This document shows positions 17,699 through 27,508 of a stretch of 64,000 nucleotides of DNA, piece after piece (the stretch's first letter is position 1; each line of letters starts with the position of its first letter). The DNA comes from Bradyrhizobium barranii subsp. apii. Lineage in GTDB: Bacteria; Pseudomonadota; Alphaproteobacteria; Rhizobiales; Xanthobacteraceae. The DNA lies in assembly GCF_011516635.5 (NCBI RefSeq), contig NZ_CP096255.1, positions 4,896,501-4,960,500 of the forward strand. The letters run 5' to 3'. Position numbers and translations under genes: made by a program. Under the pieces are notes generated by a model. The model searched no databases, had not been told where the DNA came from, and saw only the letters and a list, made by a program, of their open reading frames with translations.

Positions 17699-18103
17699 TC
17701 AGGCTTTTGGTGCGGTGCCTTCGGCCCACTCCGGTAATTCGGCCTTCGGGTCGTACCAGTTGGCGGAATCTGATCGCCAGATGTGCATCTCGGGCCGTTC
17801 TGTGATCGGTGTATCGAGGCAGCCCATCCGCAGCAGGACCGTGTTCTTGCCCTCGCGCGAGGCGACGATGTGTGATCCGCATTGCGAGCAGAAATAGCGG
17901 GTTTTGCCGGGCGAGGATTCGAAGCCGCGCAGCAAGTCTTCGCCCTTGGTCCAGCGGAAGCGGTCGCGCGGCACGTTGGTGACGGTGGAGAAGGCCGATC
18001 CATGCGTCTTGCGGCAGGTCTGGCAATGGCAGTGCATGATGGTGCCCGGGGTCGCGTCGACCTCGTAGGCAACGCCTCCGCAGAGGCAGCTTCCGGTCAG
18101 CAT
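17699..18103 (-). CDS. GFA family protein (glutathione-dependent formaldehyde-activating-like)
   Basis: A 134-residue cysteine-rich protein of the GFA/CENP-V fold, which binds zinc through paired cysteines. Visible motifs are LTGSCLCGGVAYEV at the N-terminus, MHCHCQTCRKTHGSAFST (about residues 25-42) and YFCSQCGSHIVA (about 76-87). Some members are named glutathione-dependent formaldehyde-activating enzymes, but the activity of most is unproven. I prefer ATG 18103, with GGAG 6 bp upstream, over ATG 18115, which abuts a palindromic repeat. It stands alone between the ROK gene and gltA. Confidence 0.85.
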   Translation of the reverse strand: MLTGSCLCGGVAYEVDATPGTIMHCHCQTCRKTHGSAFSTVTNVPRDRFRWTKGEDLLRGFESSPGKTRYFCSQCGSHIVASREGKNTVLLRMGCLDTPITERPEMHIWRSDSANWYDPKAELPEWAEGTAPKA

Positions 18104-18118
18104 CGGGTTCTCCATATC

Positions 18119-18203
18119 GTAGGGTGGGCAAAGCGCAGCGTGCCCACCGTTTCTGGCTCGGTCGCGGAGAGGTGGTGGGCACGCCGCGCTTTGCCCATCC
18201 TAC
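18119..18203. repeat. Palindromic repeat, GTAGGGTGGGCAAAGC type, copy 2
   Basis: GTAGGGTGGGCAAAGC (18119-18134) pairs with GCTTTGCCCATCCTAC (18188-18203) with one mismatch. The inner parts GCGTGCCCACC and GGTGGGCACGC also pair. It is the same family as 11311-11396. Confidence 0.75.
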
Positions 18204-18215
18204 AAATGTCGCCCG

Positions 18216-18251
18216 CAAACAAAAACGGCGCCATCACAGGATGGCGCCGTT
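18216..18251 (-). terminator. Rho-independent terminator of gltA
   Basis: On the minus strand AACGGCGCCAT, a 6-nt loop and ATGGCGCCGTT make a perfect 11-bp stem (18224-18251), followed by TTTGTTTG. It begins 22 bp after the gltA stop and is the clearest intrinsic terminator in the window. Confidence 0.88.
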
Positions 18252-18273
18252 TCCAAAAGCCCTCAGGCCGATC

Positions 18274-19578
<1,305 letters not shown>

Positions 19579-19734
19579 CAGAGGTCCCCGATGTGTGGTG
19601 AAACGGGCCGGACCCGGAAGGCCCCAATGACTTGGTGGGGCAGGCCGGATATTCCAGAAGGTACGGGTGAGATGGGTATATTATTGCTGTGTGCGCTGCA
19701 AGATCGCCGCACGCATGGTCGACTTACGTCGTAG

Positions 19735-19782
19735 CCTGGTCCTTGGCCTAGTCCTTGGCCTAGTCCTTGGCCTAGTCCTTAA
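19735..19782. repeat. Four 12-bp tandem repeats spanning the gltX stop codon
   Basis: CCTGGTCCTTGG, CCTAGTCCTTGG, CCTAGTCCTTGG and CCTAGTCCTTAA lie head to tail. The gltX stop (CTA at 19772-19774 on this strand) is in the fourth copy. Each of the three CCTAG copies carries the same stop in the same frame, because the unit is a multiple of three. The rest of the gltA-gltX gap (19579-19734) shows no gene. Confidence 0.85.
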
Positions 19783-21187
19783 GCCGGCCCAGGCTTTCCT
19801 GGCGTCCCAGCACGTCCAAAACCTCAAATATACCAGGCGATGTCGACCGTCCCGTCAGCGCCGCCCGCAGCGGCTGGGCGACGGCGCCGAGCTTGAGACT
19901 ATTTTCCTCGGCAAAAGCGCGCAGCGCGGCCTCCGCATTCGCCGCACTCCACGTCTCGACTTTCTCCAGCGCGGAATGAAGCTGGCCGATCAGCTTGCGG
20001 TTCTCGGGCGTCAGCAGCGCTGCCGCCTTGGCATCGAGCTCCAGCGGCCGGTCGGCGAAGATGAAATAGGCGCTGTCGATCAGCTCGATCAGCGTCTTGG
20101 CGCGCTCCTTCAGGGCCGGCATGGCCTTGAGAAGCTGCGCCCGCGTCGTGTCGTTTAACTTGGCCTTAAGCTCGTTGCGGCTGGGCACGACGTGGTCGAG
20201 CACGTCCTCGAACATCTTCACGAGTGATTGATCGTCGGCGTGGCGGATGTAGTGGCCGTTGAGGTTTTCGAGCTTGGCGAAATCGAAGCGGGCGGCGGCG
20301 CGGCCGACGCTGGCGAGGTCGAACGCGGCGATCATCTCCTCGGTCGAAAAGATCTCCTGGTCGCCATGGCTCCAGCCGAGACGGACGAGGTAATTGCGGA
20401 GCGCGGCCGGGAGGTACCCCATGGCGCGGTAGGCATCGACGCCCAGCGCGCCGTGGCGCTTCGACAGTTTTGAGCCGTCCGGGCCGTGGATCAGGGGGAT
20501 GTGGGACATGCTCGGCAGCGTCCAGCCCATGGCGTCGTAGATCTGCTTCTGGCGGGCGGCGTTGATCAGATGGTCGTCGCCGCGGATGACATGGGTGACG
20601 CCCATGTCGTGGTCGTCGACCACCACAGCGAGCATGTAGGTCGGATTGCCATCGCCGCGCAGCAGGACGAGGTCGTCGAGGTTCTCGTTCTGCCAGACCA
20701 CGCGGCCCTGGACCTGGTCCTCGATCACGGTCTCGCCGGTCTGCGGTGCGCGCAGGCGGATGGTGGGCTTGACGTCGGACGGAGCGGTCGCCGGATCACG
20801 GTCGCGCCATAGGCCGTCATAGAGGCGGGTGCGGCCCTCGCTGCGCGCCTTCTCGCGCATGGCGGTGAGCTCCTCGGCGGTCGCGTAGCAGCGATAGGCC
20901 TTGCCGTCGGCGAGCAGCTGCTCGGCGACCTCGCGGTGACGCGCGGCGCGGCTGAACTGGTAGATGACGTCGCCATCCCAGCCGAGCTCCAGCCATTTGA
21001 GGCCGTCGAGGATGGCGCCGATCGCAGCCTCGGTGGAGCGCTCCCGGTCGGTGTCCTCGATCCGGAGCAGCATCTTGCCGCCGTGCTTCTTCGCATAGAG
21101 CCAGTTGAACAGCGCCGTGCGGGCGCCTCCGATATGGAGGAAGCCGGTCGGCGAGGGAGCAAAGCGGGTGACGACGGAATCGGTCAT
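19772..21187 (-). CDS. gltX: Glutamate-tRNA ligase
   Basis: This class I synthetase charges tRNA-Glu with glutamate. The ATP-site motif TGFLHIGGARTALFNWL (about residues 15-31) is the HIGH element. GSKLSKRHGALGVDAYRAMG (about 240-260) carries the KMSKS-type loop, and the C-terminal anticodon-binding domain is alpha-helical. The 471 residues match the bacterial enzyme. It is divergent from glnS with 143 bp between the starts, so this cell has a direct glutaminylation route as well. The coding region ends in a tandem repeat. Confidence 0.96.
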   Translation of the reverse strand: MTDSVVTRFAPSPTGFLHIGGARTALFNWLYAKKHGGKMLLRIEDTDRERSTEAAIGAILDGLKWLELGWDGDVIYQFSRAARHREVAEQLLADGKAYRCYATAEELTAMREKARSEGRTRLYDGLWRDRDPATAPSDVKPTIRLRAPQTGETVIEDQVQGRVVWQNENLDDLVLLRGDGNPTYMLAVVVDDHDMGVTHVIRGDDHLINAARQKQIYDAMGWTLPSMSHIPLIHGPDGSKLSKRHGALGVDAYRAMGYLPAALRNYLVRLGWSHGDQEIFSTEEMIAAFDLASVGRAAARFDFAKLENLNGHYIRHADDQSLVKMFEDVLDHVVPSRNELKAKLNDTTRAQLLKAMPALKERAKTLIELIDSAYFIFADRPLELDAKAAALLTPENRKLIGQLHSALEKVETWSAANAEAALRAFAEENSLKLGAVAQPLRAALTGRSTSPGIFEVLDVLGRQESLGRLKD

Positions 21188-21330
21188 TCTTGGCAGGGCC
21201 TATGCATTGGAGGCGGTGGTATATAACAGGACCGGAGCATAACTAAAGCCCGGCAGCGGACCGCTAAGCTCTTGGCTCAGCCAAGCGAATTTGGCAGAAG
21301 GGCCGCTGATTTCCCTACAGGATTTTCGTA

Positions 21331-23007
21331 ATGACAGAACCGGTGGCGACTGAGGTTGGGCGCGATTTCATTCGTGACATCATCCAGGCCGACCTCGATC
21401 AGGGCAAATACCAGGAGATCGTGACCCGGTTCCCGCCGGAGCCGAACGGCTACCTGCATATCGGCCACGCCAAGTCGATCGCACTCAATTTTGGCATCGC
21501 CCAGGAGTTTCCGGGCCGCTGCCACCTGCGCTTCGACGACACCAACCCGGTCAAGGAAGAGCAGGAATACATCGATTCCATCCAGGCCGACGTGCACTGG
21601 CTCGGCTTCGATTGGGGCAAGAACCTGTTCTTCGCCTCGGATTATTTCGACCGTCTGTACGAATGGGCGGAGAAGCTGATCCGCGACGGGCTCGCCTATG
21701 TCGACGACCAGACCCAGGAGGAGATTCGCCTGGCGCGCGGCACGCTGACCGAGCCCGGCAAGAACTCGCCGTTCCGCGACCGCAGCGTGGACGAGAATCT
21801 CGACCTGTTCCGCCGCATGAAGGCCGGTGAATTCCCGAACGGCGCGCGCGTGCTGCGGGCCAAGATCGACATGTCCGCGGGCAACATCAACCTGCGCGAC
21901 CCCGTGCTGTACCGCATCCTGCATGCGCATCATCCGCGCACCGGCACAAAGTGGTCGATTTATCCGAGCTACGATTATGCGCACGGCCAGTCGGACGCGA
22001 TCGAGGGCATCACGCACTCGATCTGCACGCTGGAGTTCGAGGACCATCGGCCGCTCTACGACTGGTTCATCGAAAAGCTGCCGGTGCCGTCCAAGCCGCA
22101 CCAGTACGAAATGGCGCGGCTCAACCTGACCTACACGCTGCTGTCCAAGCGCGTGCTGACCCAGCTCGTCCGCGACGGCCATGTCGCCGGATGGGACGAT
22201 CCGCGCATGCCGACTGTAGCGGGGATGCGCCGCCGCGGCGTGCCGCCGGCGGCCTTGCGCGAATTCGTCAAGCGCATCGGCGTTGCCAAGGCCAACAGCG
22301 TCGTCGACGTCGGTATGCTGGAGTTCTGCATCCGCGAGGAGCTGAACCGCACGTCGCAGCGGCGCATGGGCGTGCTGCGGCCGCTCAAGGTGGTCATCGA
22401 GAACTATCCGGAAGGGCAGACCGAAGAGCTCGAGGCGATCAACCATCCCGACGATCCCTCGGCCGGCACGCGCAAGATCACGTTCGGCCGCGAGCTCTAT
22501 ATCGAGCAGGACGACTTCATGGAGAACCCGCCCAAGAAGTTCTTCCGCCTGTCGCCCGGCAACGAGGTGCGGCTGCGCTACGCCTATTTCGTCAAGTGCA
22601 CCGGCGTGATCAAGAACGACGCGGGCGAAGTGGTGGAGCTGCGCTGCACCTACGATCCCGCGACCAAGGGCGGCAACGCGCCCGACGGCCGCAAGGTCAA
22701 GGCGACCATGCACTGGCTGCCGGCGGCGAATTCGGTGCCGGCGGAGATCCGCATCTACAACCAGTTGTTCGCCAACCCGAGCCCGGACGCCTCGAACTTC
22801 GCGGCCGATCTCAATCCGCAGTCGCTGGAGATCCTCTCCAACGCGCGGATCGAGGCATCGGTTGCGGGAAGCAATTCGACCGAGCCGATGCAGTTCGAGC
22901 GTCAGGGCTATTTCGTGCGCGACAAGGACTCGACGCCGGGCAAGCCGGTGTTTTCGCGCACCATCGGCCTGCGCGACACGTTCGCGAAGGAAGTCGCCAA
23001 GGGCTGA
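21331..23007 (+). CDS. glnS: Glutamine-tRNA ligase
   Basis: GlnRS charges tRNA-Gln directly with glutamine. Motifs are FPPEPNGYLHIGHAKSIALN (about residues 36-55, HIGH), RFDDTNP, WSIYPSYDYAHGQSDAIEGI, the KMSKS-type LLSKRVLTQLV, and a C-terminal two-barrel anticodon-binding domain (about 340-550, with RLSPGNEVRLRYAYFVKCTG). The 558 residues fit the gamma-proteobacterial/eukaryotic-derived family. GlnRS is less common in alphaproteobacteria, many of which use the GatCAB amidotransferase route, so lateral acquisition in the lineage is likely. It is divergent from gltX. Confidence 0.96.
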   Translation: MTEPVATEVGRDFIRDIIQADLDQGKYQEIVTRFPPEPNGYLHIGHAKSIALNFGIAQEFPGRCHLRFDDTNPVKEEQEYIDSIQADVHWLGFDWGKNLFFASDYFDRLYEWAEKLIRDGLAYVDDQTQEEIRLARGTLTEPGKNSPFRDRSVDENLDLFRRMKAGEFPNGARVLRAKIDMSAGNINLRDPVLYRILHAHHPRTGTKWSIYPSYDYAHGQSDAIEGITHSICTLEFEDHRPLYDWFIEKLPVPSKPHQYEMARLNLTYTLLSKRVLTQLVRDGHVAGWDDPRMPTVAGMRRRGVPPAALREFVKRIGVAKANSVVDVGMLEFCIREELNRTSQRRMGVLRPLKVVIENYPEGQTEELEAINHPDDPSAGTRKITFGRELYIEQDDFMENPPKKFFRLSPGNEVRLRYAYFVKCTGVIKNDAGEVVELRCTYDPATKGGNAPDGRKVKATMHWLPAANSVPAEIRIYNQLFANPSPDASNFAADLNPQSLEILSNARIEASVAGSNSTEPMQFERQGYFVRDKDSTPGKPVFSRTIGLRDTFAKEVAKG

Positions 23008-23020
23008 GGGGATTGGGCCT

Positions 23021-23407
23021 ATGAGCAGTGAAGCCGACGCCATCGTTTCCGCCATCATCGCGAAATGGTGCGCCGGCTTCGCGACGCTAGATGCGACCGC
23101 GCTGTCGTCGCTCTATGCGAAGAACGCGTTCTTCTTCGGCTCGAATCCAAGACTCTATCGGGGCAGGGACGGCGTCGCCGACTACTTCAACGGCCTGCCG
23201 CGCTGGCGCCAGCCGAGCGCCGTGTTTTCCGAGGTGCGCGCCACGCAAGCCAGCCCGGACCTGATCAACATGGCCGCGATCGTGTCGTTTGACCTCGCCG
23301 GCGAGAGGGAGGAGTTCTCGGTCAAGATGAGCTGGGTCATCCTCTGCGAGGACGGCGACTGGAAGATCGTCAATCACCACGCCTCGTCGCGCGCGCCGTT
23401 GATCTAG
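23021..23407 (+). CDS. SnoaL/NTF2-like small protein
   Basis: A 128-residue cone-shaped-fold protein that begins 13 bp after glnS. The pattern is IVSAIIAKWCAGFATLDATA, LSSLYAKNAFFFGSNP, YRGRDGVADYFNGLPRW and a C-terminal WVILCEDGDWKIVNHHAS, typical of SgcJ/EcaC-type NTF2-like proteins. Members include ketosteroid-isomerase-like enzymes and non-catalytic binding proteins. No catalytic role can be assigned. It may be cotranscribed with glnS. Confidence 0.75.
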   Translation: MSSEADAIVSAIIAKWCAGFATLDATALSSLYAKNAFFFGSNPRLYRGRDGVADYFNGLPRWRQPSAVFSEVRATQASPDLINMAAIVSFDLAGEREEFSVKMSWVILCEDGDWKIVNHHASSRAPLI

Positions 23408-23440
23408 CAGTCGCGCTACTCCGCCTCTTTCTCTTTCGTC

Positions 23441-23475
23441 ATTCCGGGCTCGCGCCAAGTGGCGCGCCCCGGAAT
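23441..23475. repeat. Palindromic repeat, ATTCCGGG type
   Basis: ATTCCGGGCTCGCGCCA and TGGCGCGCCCCGGAAT face each other across AG, with one small bulge. It is a third palindromic repeat family in this window, lying between the NTF2-like gene and the DUF2171 gene. Confidence 0.65.
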
Positions 23476-23533
23476 GGCGATAGCAACGAACTCTGCTCCC
23501 GCGCGTTGGGGTGGGTCCAACAAGGAACCCACC

Positions 23534-23767
23534 ATGCAGAACATCGCAGAGCATATGGAAGTCATCGGCGCCGATGGCGTCCACATCGGCACGGTCGACA
23601 AGGTCGAGGGCCATCGCATCAAGCTGACCAAGAAGGACAGCGGCGAGGGCAGCCACAAGGGCCACCATCACTTCATCGACAAGGGCCTCGTTGCCGGTGT
23701 CGAGGGCAACAAGGTTCGGCTCTCGGCCAAGGCGGACGTCGCCGTGACGATGGAAGAGGAAAAGTAG
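23534..23767 (+). CDS. DUF2171 domain protein
   Basis: A 77-residue hydrophilic protein: MQNIAEHMEVIGADGVHIGT, then VDKVEGHRIKLTKKD, HHHFIDKGLVAGVEGNKVRL and an acidic end. The pattern of a PRC-barrel-like beta protein (V-G-x-VDxVEGxRIKLTK) matches DUF2171. Function is unknown; many relatives are linked to stress responses only by context. A GGAACC site precedes ATG 23534. It stands alone before comEC. Confidence 0.75.
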   Translation: MQNIAEHMEVIGADGVHIGTVDKVEGHRIKLTKKDSGEGSHKGHHHFIDKGLVAGVEGNKVRLSAKADVAVTMEEEK

Positions 23768-23862
23768 GGGGCCGTTCGCTCCGTTCCTGATCCGTACCGC
23801 TATTCGCGCAGCCGCACGTTCCGGTAGCCTCCTGGCCTGTCGCGTATCGTAAGGTGCAGGGA

Positions 23863-26157
23863 ATGGCGGAGCCGGGCCGGCCAGTTCGGTCCCAGGGGAT
23901 CGCGGGGACTTGGATTGCGGGGACTTGGCCCGTCGGCCGAGCTGCATCCGCGGGCGGCCTCGCGCCGGCTGGGTTCGACCTCTGGACGTCGCTGGCCGGG
24001 ACCCTGAGCGAATGGGCGCGCGCCGAGGCCGGCGCCGGGCGGTTGTTGCCATGGGTGCCGGTCGCGTTCGGCGGCGGCATCGCTCTCTACTTTGCCGCCG
24101 ATCATGAACCGGTGCTGTGGGTCGTTGCCGCGACGGCCATCGCGCTCATGCTTGGCGCCGTGCTGTTGCGGCGGAGCCGGTTGTTTGCGCCGGCGATCAT
24201 GATCGCGGCGGTCGCGGCCGGCTTTGCCACGGCGACCTGGAAGACGGCGCGGATCGCGCACACGGTGCTGGCAAAGCCGCTTTATTCCGTCTCGCTGTCG
24301 GGCTTCGTCGAGACCCGCGACATCCGCGAGCGCACCGACCGCTTCGTGCTGCGCGTCACCGCGATGGAGGCGCAGCGCAGCGACGTCAAGCTCGAGCGCG
24401 TGCGCCTCTCCGTGCGCAAGGGGACTGCGCCCGAGGTCGGCAGCTTCGTGCAGTTGAAGGCGCGGCTGTTGCCGCCGTTGTCGCCGGTGCGCCCCGGCAG
24501 CTATGACTTTTCGCGCGACATGTTCTTCCAGGGCATCGGCGCCTCCGGCTTCGTGATGGGCACGATTGCGGCATCGGTGCCGCCGGATGCCGGCGGCTTG
24601 CGGCTGCGTTATGCCGCCTTCATGCAGGGTCTGCGCGATGCGATCGACGCGCGCATCCGCGCCACGCTCGAGGGCGACAACCGGGCGATTGCGACCGCGC
24701 TGCTCACGGGCCGGCGCGACGCGATTACCACGCCCGTCAACGACGCCATGTTCATCTCGGGGCTCGGACATGTGCTCTCGATTTCCGGCTATCACATGGC
24801 GGTCGTCGCCGGCGTGGTCTTCTTCGCGGTGCGCGCGCTGCTGGCGTTGATTCCTGGAATGGCGGCCGGCTTTGCCATCAAGAAATGGTCGGCGGCCGCC
24901 GCGCTGGTCGCAGCCGCGTTCTATCTGCTGCTGTCGGGTGCGGAGGTCGCCACACAACGCTCGTTCTTCATGACGGCGGTGGTGTTGATCGCGGTCATGG
25001 TCGATCGCCGTGCCATCACCTTCCGCACGCTGGCTGTGGCCGCGCTGATCGTGCTCGCGGTCGCGCCGGAGGCGCTGGTGCATCCGAGTTTTCAAATGTC
25101 CTTCGCCGCGACGCTCGGACTGGTGGCACTGGTGCAGATCGGCATGCCGAACCTGTTTGCGTCGCCCGATCATTCCGCGACCGCGCGGATTGCAATGTGG
25201 GGCGGGCGCGAGATCGCGATGCTATTCCTGGCCTCGCTGATCGCGGGGCTCGCGACCACGCCCTATGCCGCCTTCCATTTTCACCGCGTGACGCCGTTCG
25301 GCGTGCTTGCCAACCTCGGGGCGATGCCGGTGGTCTCGGCCCTGGTGATGCCCGCGGGCCTGTTGGGCTTGATTGCAGCGCCGTTCGGACTCGATGGTCC
25401 GTTCTGGTGGCTGATGGGGATCGGCATCGACTGGATGGTTGCGGTGTCGCGCTGGGTGGCCGCTTTGCCGGGCGCGGTCGGCCGCATCTCGGCTTTTGGC
25501 ATAGCACCGCTGATCGCGGCAAGCTTGGGAATCATCGTGATGGGCTTGTTGCGCACGCCGTTGCGCTGGGCCGGCGCGGTGGTGTTGTTGGCCGCGATCC
25601 TCTGGGGACTGTGCGCGCGGCAGCCCGATGTCCTGATCGCCGGTGACGGCCAGAGCGTCGCGGTGCGGGGCAGGGATGGGCACCTGCATCTGATCAGGTC
25701 GAGCAAGGACAGTTTTCTTCTGAAGGAATGGCTCGCCGCCGACGCCGATCCGCGCGATGCCGGCAGTGCCTCACTGGCCGCCGGCGTGTCGTGCGACGAA
25801 GCCGGCTGCGTGACGCCGCTCGCCGACGGGCGCCTGGTCGCGCTGGCCTTGCGCATCGATTCATTGGCTGACGATTGCAGCCGGGCCGCGCTGGTGGTGA
25901 CGGCGCGGCCGGCGCCGCCGGATTGCGCGGCCATGGTTGTCGACCGTCAGCGTCTCGCAAGGCAGGGCGCGCTGGCACTGACGCGAAGCGGCGACGGCTT
26001 TGCGGTTCAGGCGGCGAAGACGAGGGGGACAGACCGTCCGTGGTCGCCGGCGGCGGCCGGCGAGGCGGATTTCAGCGCGAGCCTTGCGCCGCAGGCGGGG
26101 GCTCCCCGCAACCGCGACGCGACGCCATCGGAAGCGGACCTGCAGGCTGAGGATTGA
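23863..26157 (+). CDS. comEC: ComEC/Rec2 family competence protein
   Basis: ComEC forms the inner-membrane channel that takes single-stranded DNA into the cytoplasm. The 764 residues contain an N-terminal DUF4131-type region (about 60-230) and a multi-helix Competence domain (about 260-560) with the motif TGRRDAITTPVNDAMFISGL, then GHVLSISGYHMAVVAG. A C-terminal region of lactamase-like ancestry follows, but it is short and lacks an evident metal motif. GTG 23854 is an alternative start. The gene between gltX and lexA is conserved in rhizobial order; other competence genes are not in this window. Confidence 0.9.
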   Translation: MAEPGRPVRSQGIAGTWIAGTWPVGRAASAGGLAPAGFDLWTSLAGTLSEWARAEAGAGRLLPWVPVAFGGGIALYFAADHEPVLWVVAATAIALMLGAVLLRRSRLFAPAIMIAAVAAGFATATWKTARIAHTVLAKPLYSVSLSGFVETRDIRERTDRFVLRVTAMEAQRSDVKLERVRLSVRKGTAPEVGSFVQLKARLLPPLSPVRPGSYDFSRDMFFQGIGASGFVMGTIAASVPPDAGGLRLRYAAFMQGLRDAIDARIRATLEGDNRAIATALLTGRRDAITTPVNDAMFISGLGHVLSISGYHMAVVAGVVFFAVRALLALIPGMAAGFAIKKWSAAAALVAAAFYLLLSGAEVATQRSFFMTAVVLIAVMVDRRAITFRTLAVAALIVLAVAPEALVHPSFQMSFAATLGLVALVQIGMPNLFASPDHSATARIAMWGGREIAMLFLASLIAGLATTPYAAFHFHRVTPFGVLANLGAMPVVSALVMPAGLLGLIAAPFGLDGPFWWLMGIGIDWMVAVSRWVAALPGAVGRISAFGIAPLIAASLGIIVMGLLRTPLRWAGAVVLLAAILWGLCARQPDVLIAGDGQSVAVRGRDGHLHLIRSSKDSFLLKEWLAADADPRDAGSASLAAGVSCDEAGCVTPLADGRLVALALRIDSLADDCSRAALVVTARPAPPDCAAMVVDRQRLARQGALALTRSGDGFAVQAAKTRGTDRPWSPAAAGEADFSASLAPQAGAPRNRDATPSEADLQAED

Positions 26158-26445
26158 GCGGACGGGTTACAGATACCAGGCCAGCACGGCGTCGAGCCTG
26201 GCATTGCCGATCACCGGCAGGACGACCATCTGGCTCAGTCCAGAGGCGCTGGCCTGCGAGGCCGCGACCGAGCCGTCACGCGCGAGATCGTCGTTGAGCG
26301 CGGGCATGCCGGTGGCCCAGGCCCCGCCGATGCTGCCTTCGCCTTTGGCGATGGATTTCGTCGCATAGAGCGCGGCGAGGTCGGTCTGCGCGCTGCAATC
26401 GCCGGTGCGGAAGACCAGCGCCGAACGGGCCTCGTCCGGCAACTG

Positions 26446-27378
26446 TTATGTCGGCTTGACGTTCAGGTAGGGCTTCCTGTCGCGCATCATGGCGTTGAGG
26501 ACCGTCAGCAGCTTCCTGGCGACGGCAATGAGGGCGAGTTTGGCTGGTTTGCCGGCCTGTCGCAATCGTACGTAAAAGACCTTGAACGGATCGGCCCGGC
26601 GGACCGCGTTGAGAGCAGCCATGTAAAGGGCATCACGGACGCGCTTTCGGCCCCCGGCGATCTTACGTTTGCCACGGTAAGCCACGTTGAAGGGAGCCAG
26701 GCCGGCTAGCGCTGCCACCTGCTTCGGTCCCACTTTTCCGAGTTCCGGCATCTGCGCGATCAGTTGCATGCAGGTTACGGGACCCACGCCAGGAAGTGAA
26801 CGTATCAACTGCGCATCGCCCGAGATCTCCGGCTCGGTCTTGATCAGCGTGCTGATGTCGGCCTCGATCTCGGCGATCTCGCCGTCGAGGACCTCGATGA
26901 GACGGCCGATACGATCGGCCATGGCACGGTCGTCGGCCTCGCTGCGCCGGTTCTTCTCCTGCGCACGCATGAGGACCAGCTGATCCCGCCGTTTTGCGAG
27001 CCTCGCCAAGGCATTGCGGGCGGGATTGGCAATTTGCTCGGTGGCTGGCTTCAGGGCCCGCGCAAAGGCCGCCAGCATCCTCGCATCGATCGGGTCGGTC
27101 TTGGCGAGCTGGCCGCTGGCGCGCGCAAAGTCGCGAGCCCGGGCCGGGTTGATCCGCGCGAAGCGGATACCGGCCTGACCCAGCGCCTCGCGAAGTTCGA
27201 GATCATAGACACCCGTTGCCTCGAAGACGACCAGCACGTCGCATCGCCAACGCGCCACGATCTGTGTGATGGCCTGCGGCGCGTTGGCGATGCGCTCCGG
27301 CACACCCAAGCCCTCATCGAAGATATCGAGATGTTGTTTGGAGACGTCGATTCCGACGTAACGAAGGGGTATGATCAC
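26446..27378 (-). CDS. IS110-family transposase
   Basis: A 310-residue recombinase read from GTG 27378. The N-terminal RuvC-like domain shows the acidic residues in YVGIDVSKQHLDIFDEG (Asp), VVFEATGVYDLELREAL (Glu) and AKTDPIDARMLAAFA (two Asp). A coiled-coil linker follows (about 130-180), then the C-terminal Tnp domain with RSLPGVGPVTCMQLIAQMP and ALAGLAPFNVAYRGKRKIAG. In relatives the stretch after GLAPFN normally reads RDSG plus two residues before RGKR and holds the catalytic Ser. Here it is only VAY, so the serine appears to be lost and this copy may be inactive. Confidence 0.9.
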   Translation of the reverse strand: MIIPLRYVGIDVSKQHLDIFDEGLGVPERIANAPQAITQIVARWRCDVLVVFEATGVYDLELREALGQAGIRFARINPARARDFARASGQLAKTDPIDARMLAAFARALKPATEQIANPARNALARLAKRRDQLVLMRAQEKNRRSEADDRAMADRIGRLIEVLDGEIAEIEADISTLIKTEPEISGDAQLIRSLPGVGPVTCMQLIAQMPELGKVGPKQVAALAGLAPFNVAYRGKRKIAGGRKRVRDALYMAALNAVRRADPFKVFYVRLRQAGKPAKLALIAVARKLLTVLNAMMRDRKPYLNVKPT

Positions 27379-27508
27379 GGTGCCTGTCCCTGTGATGCGA
27401 GGTCTGTTGCCGCAGCCTCGTGCAACTGTTCAGGTTGATAGATGGAACGGGCGGGAGACCGGGCCGGATCACGGCGTCAAGCGCCAAGGACCCAACGGCT
27501 TCCCGCCC
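27379..27508 (-). ncRNA. Predicted bridge RNA of the IS110 element
   Basis: The region folds into two guide loops on the transposase strand. Loop 1: an 8-bp outer stem GGGCGGGA (27508-27501)/TCCCGCCC (27456-27449), left guide TGGGTCC (27494-27488), inner hairpin GGCG-CTTGA-CGCC, and right guide TCCGG (27468-27464). Loop 2: outer stem CCTG/CAGG, left guide AACAGTTGC (27430-27422), inner stem CGAGG/CCTCG and right guide CACAGG (27394-27389). The loop 1 guides match the disrupted gene's flanks and the loop 2 guides match the element's ends. Transcription would start near 27507 in the circular form. This is a prediction from sequence and published IS110 biology; no transcript evidence is available. 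Confidence 0.8.

Noticed and set aside
19735..19782. Short tandem repeats as a possible CRISPR array
   Set aside because: Units are 12 bp and adjacent with no spacers; no cas genes are present.
27422..27448. The 9-bp repeat AACAGTTGC inside the IS110 left end as an alternative element border
   Set aside because: Using it as the border would leave over 100 bp that break the GAF reading frame; the frame is restored exactly with the border at 27537, and the repeat is better explained as the donor guide.
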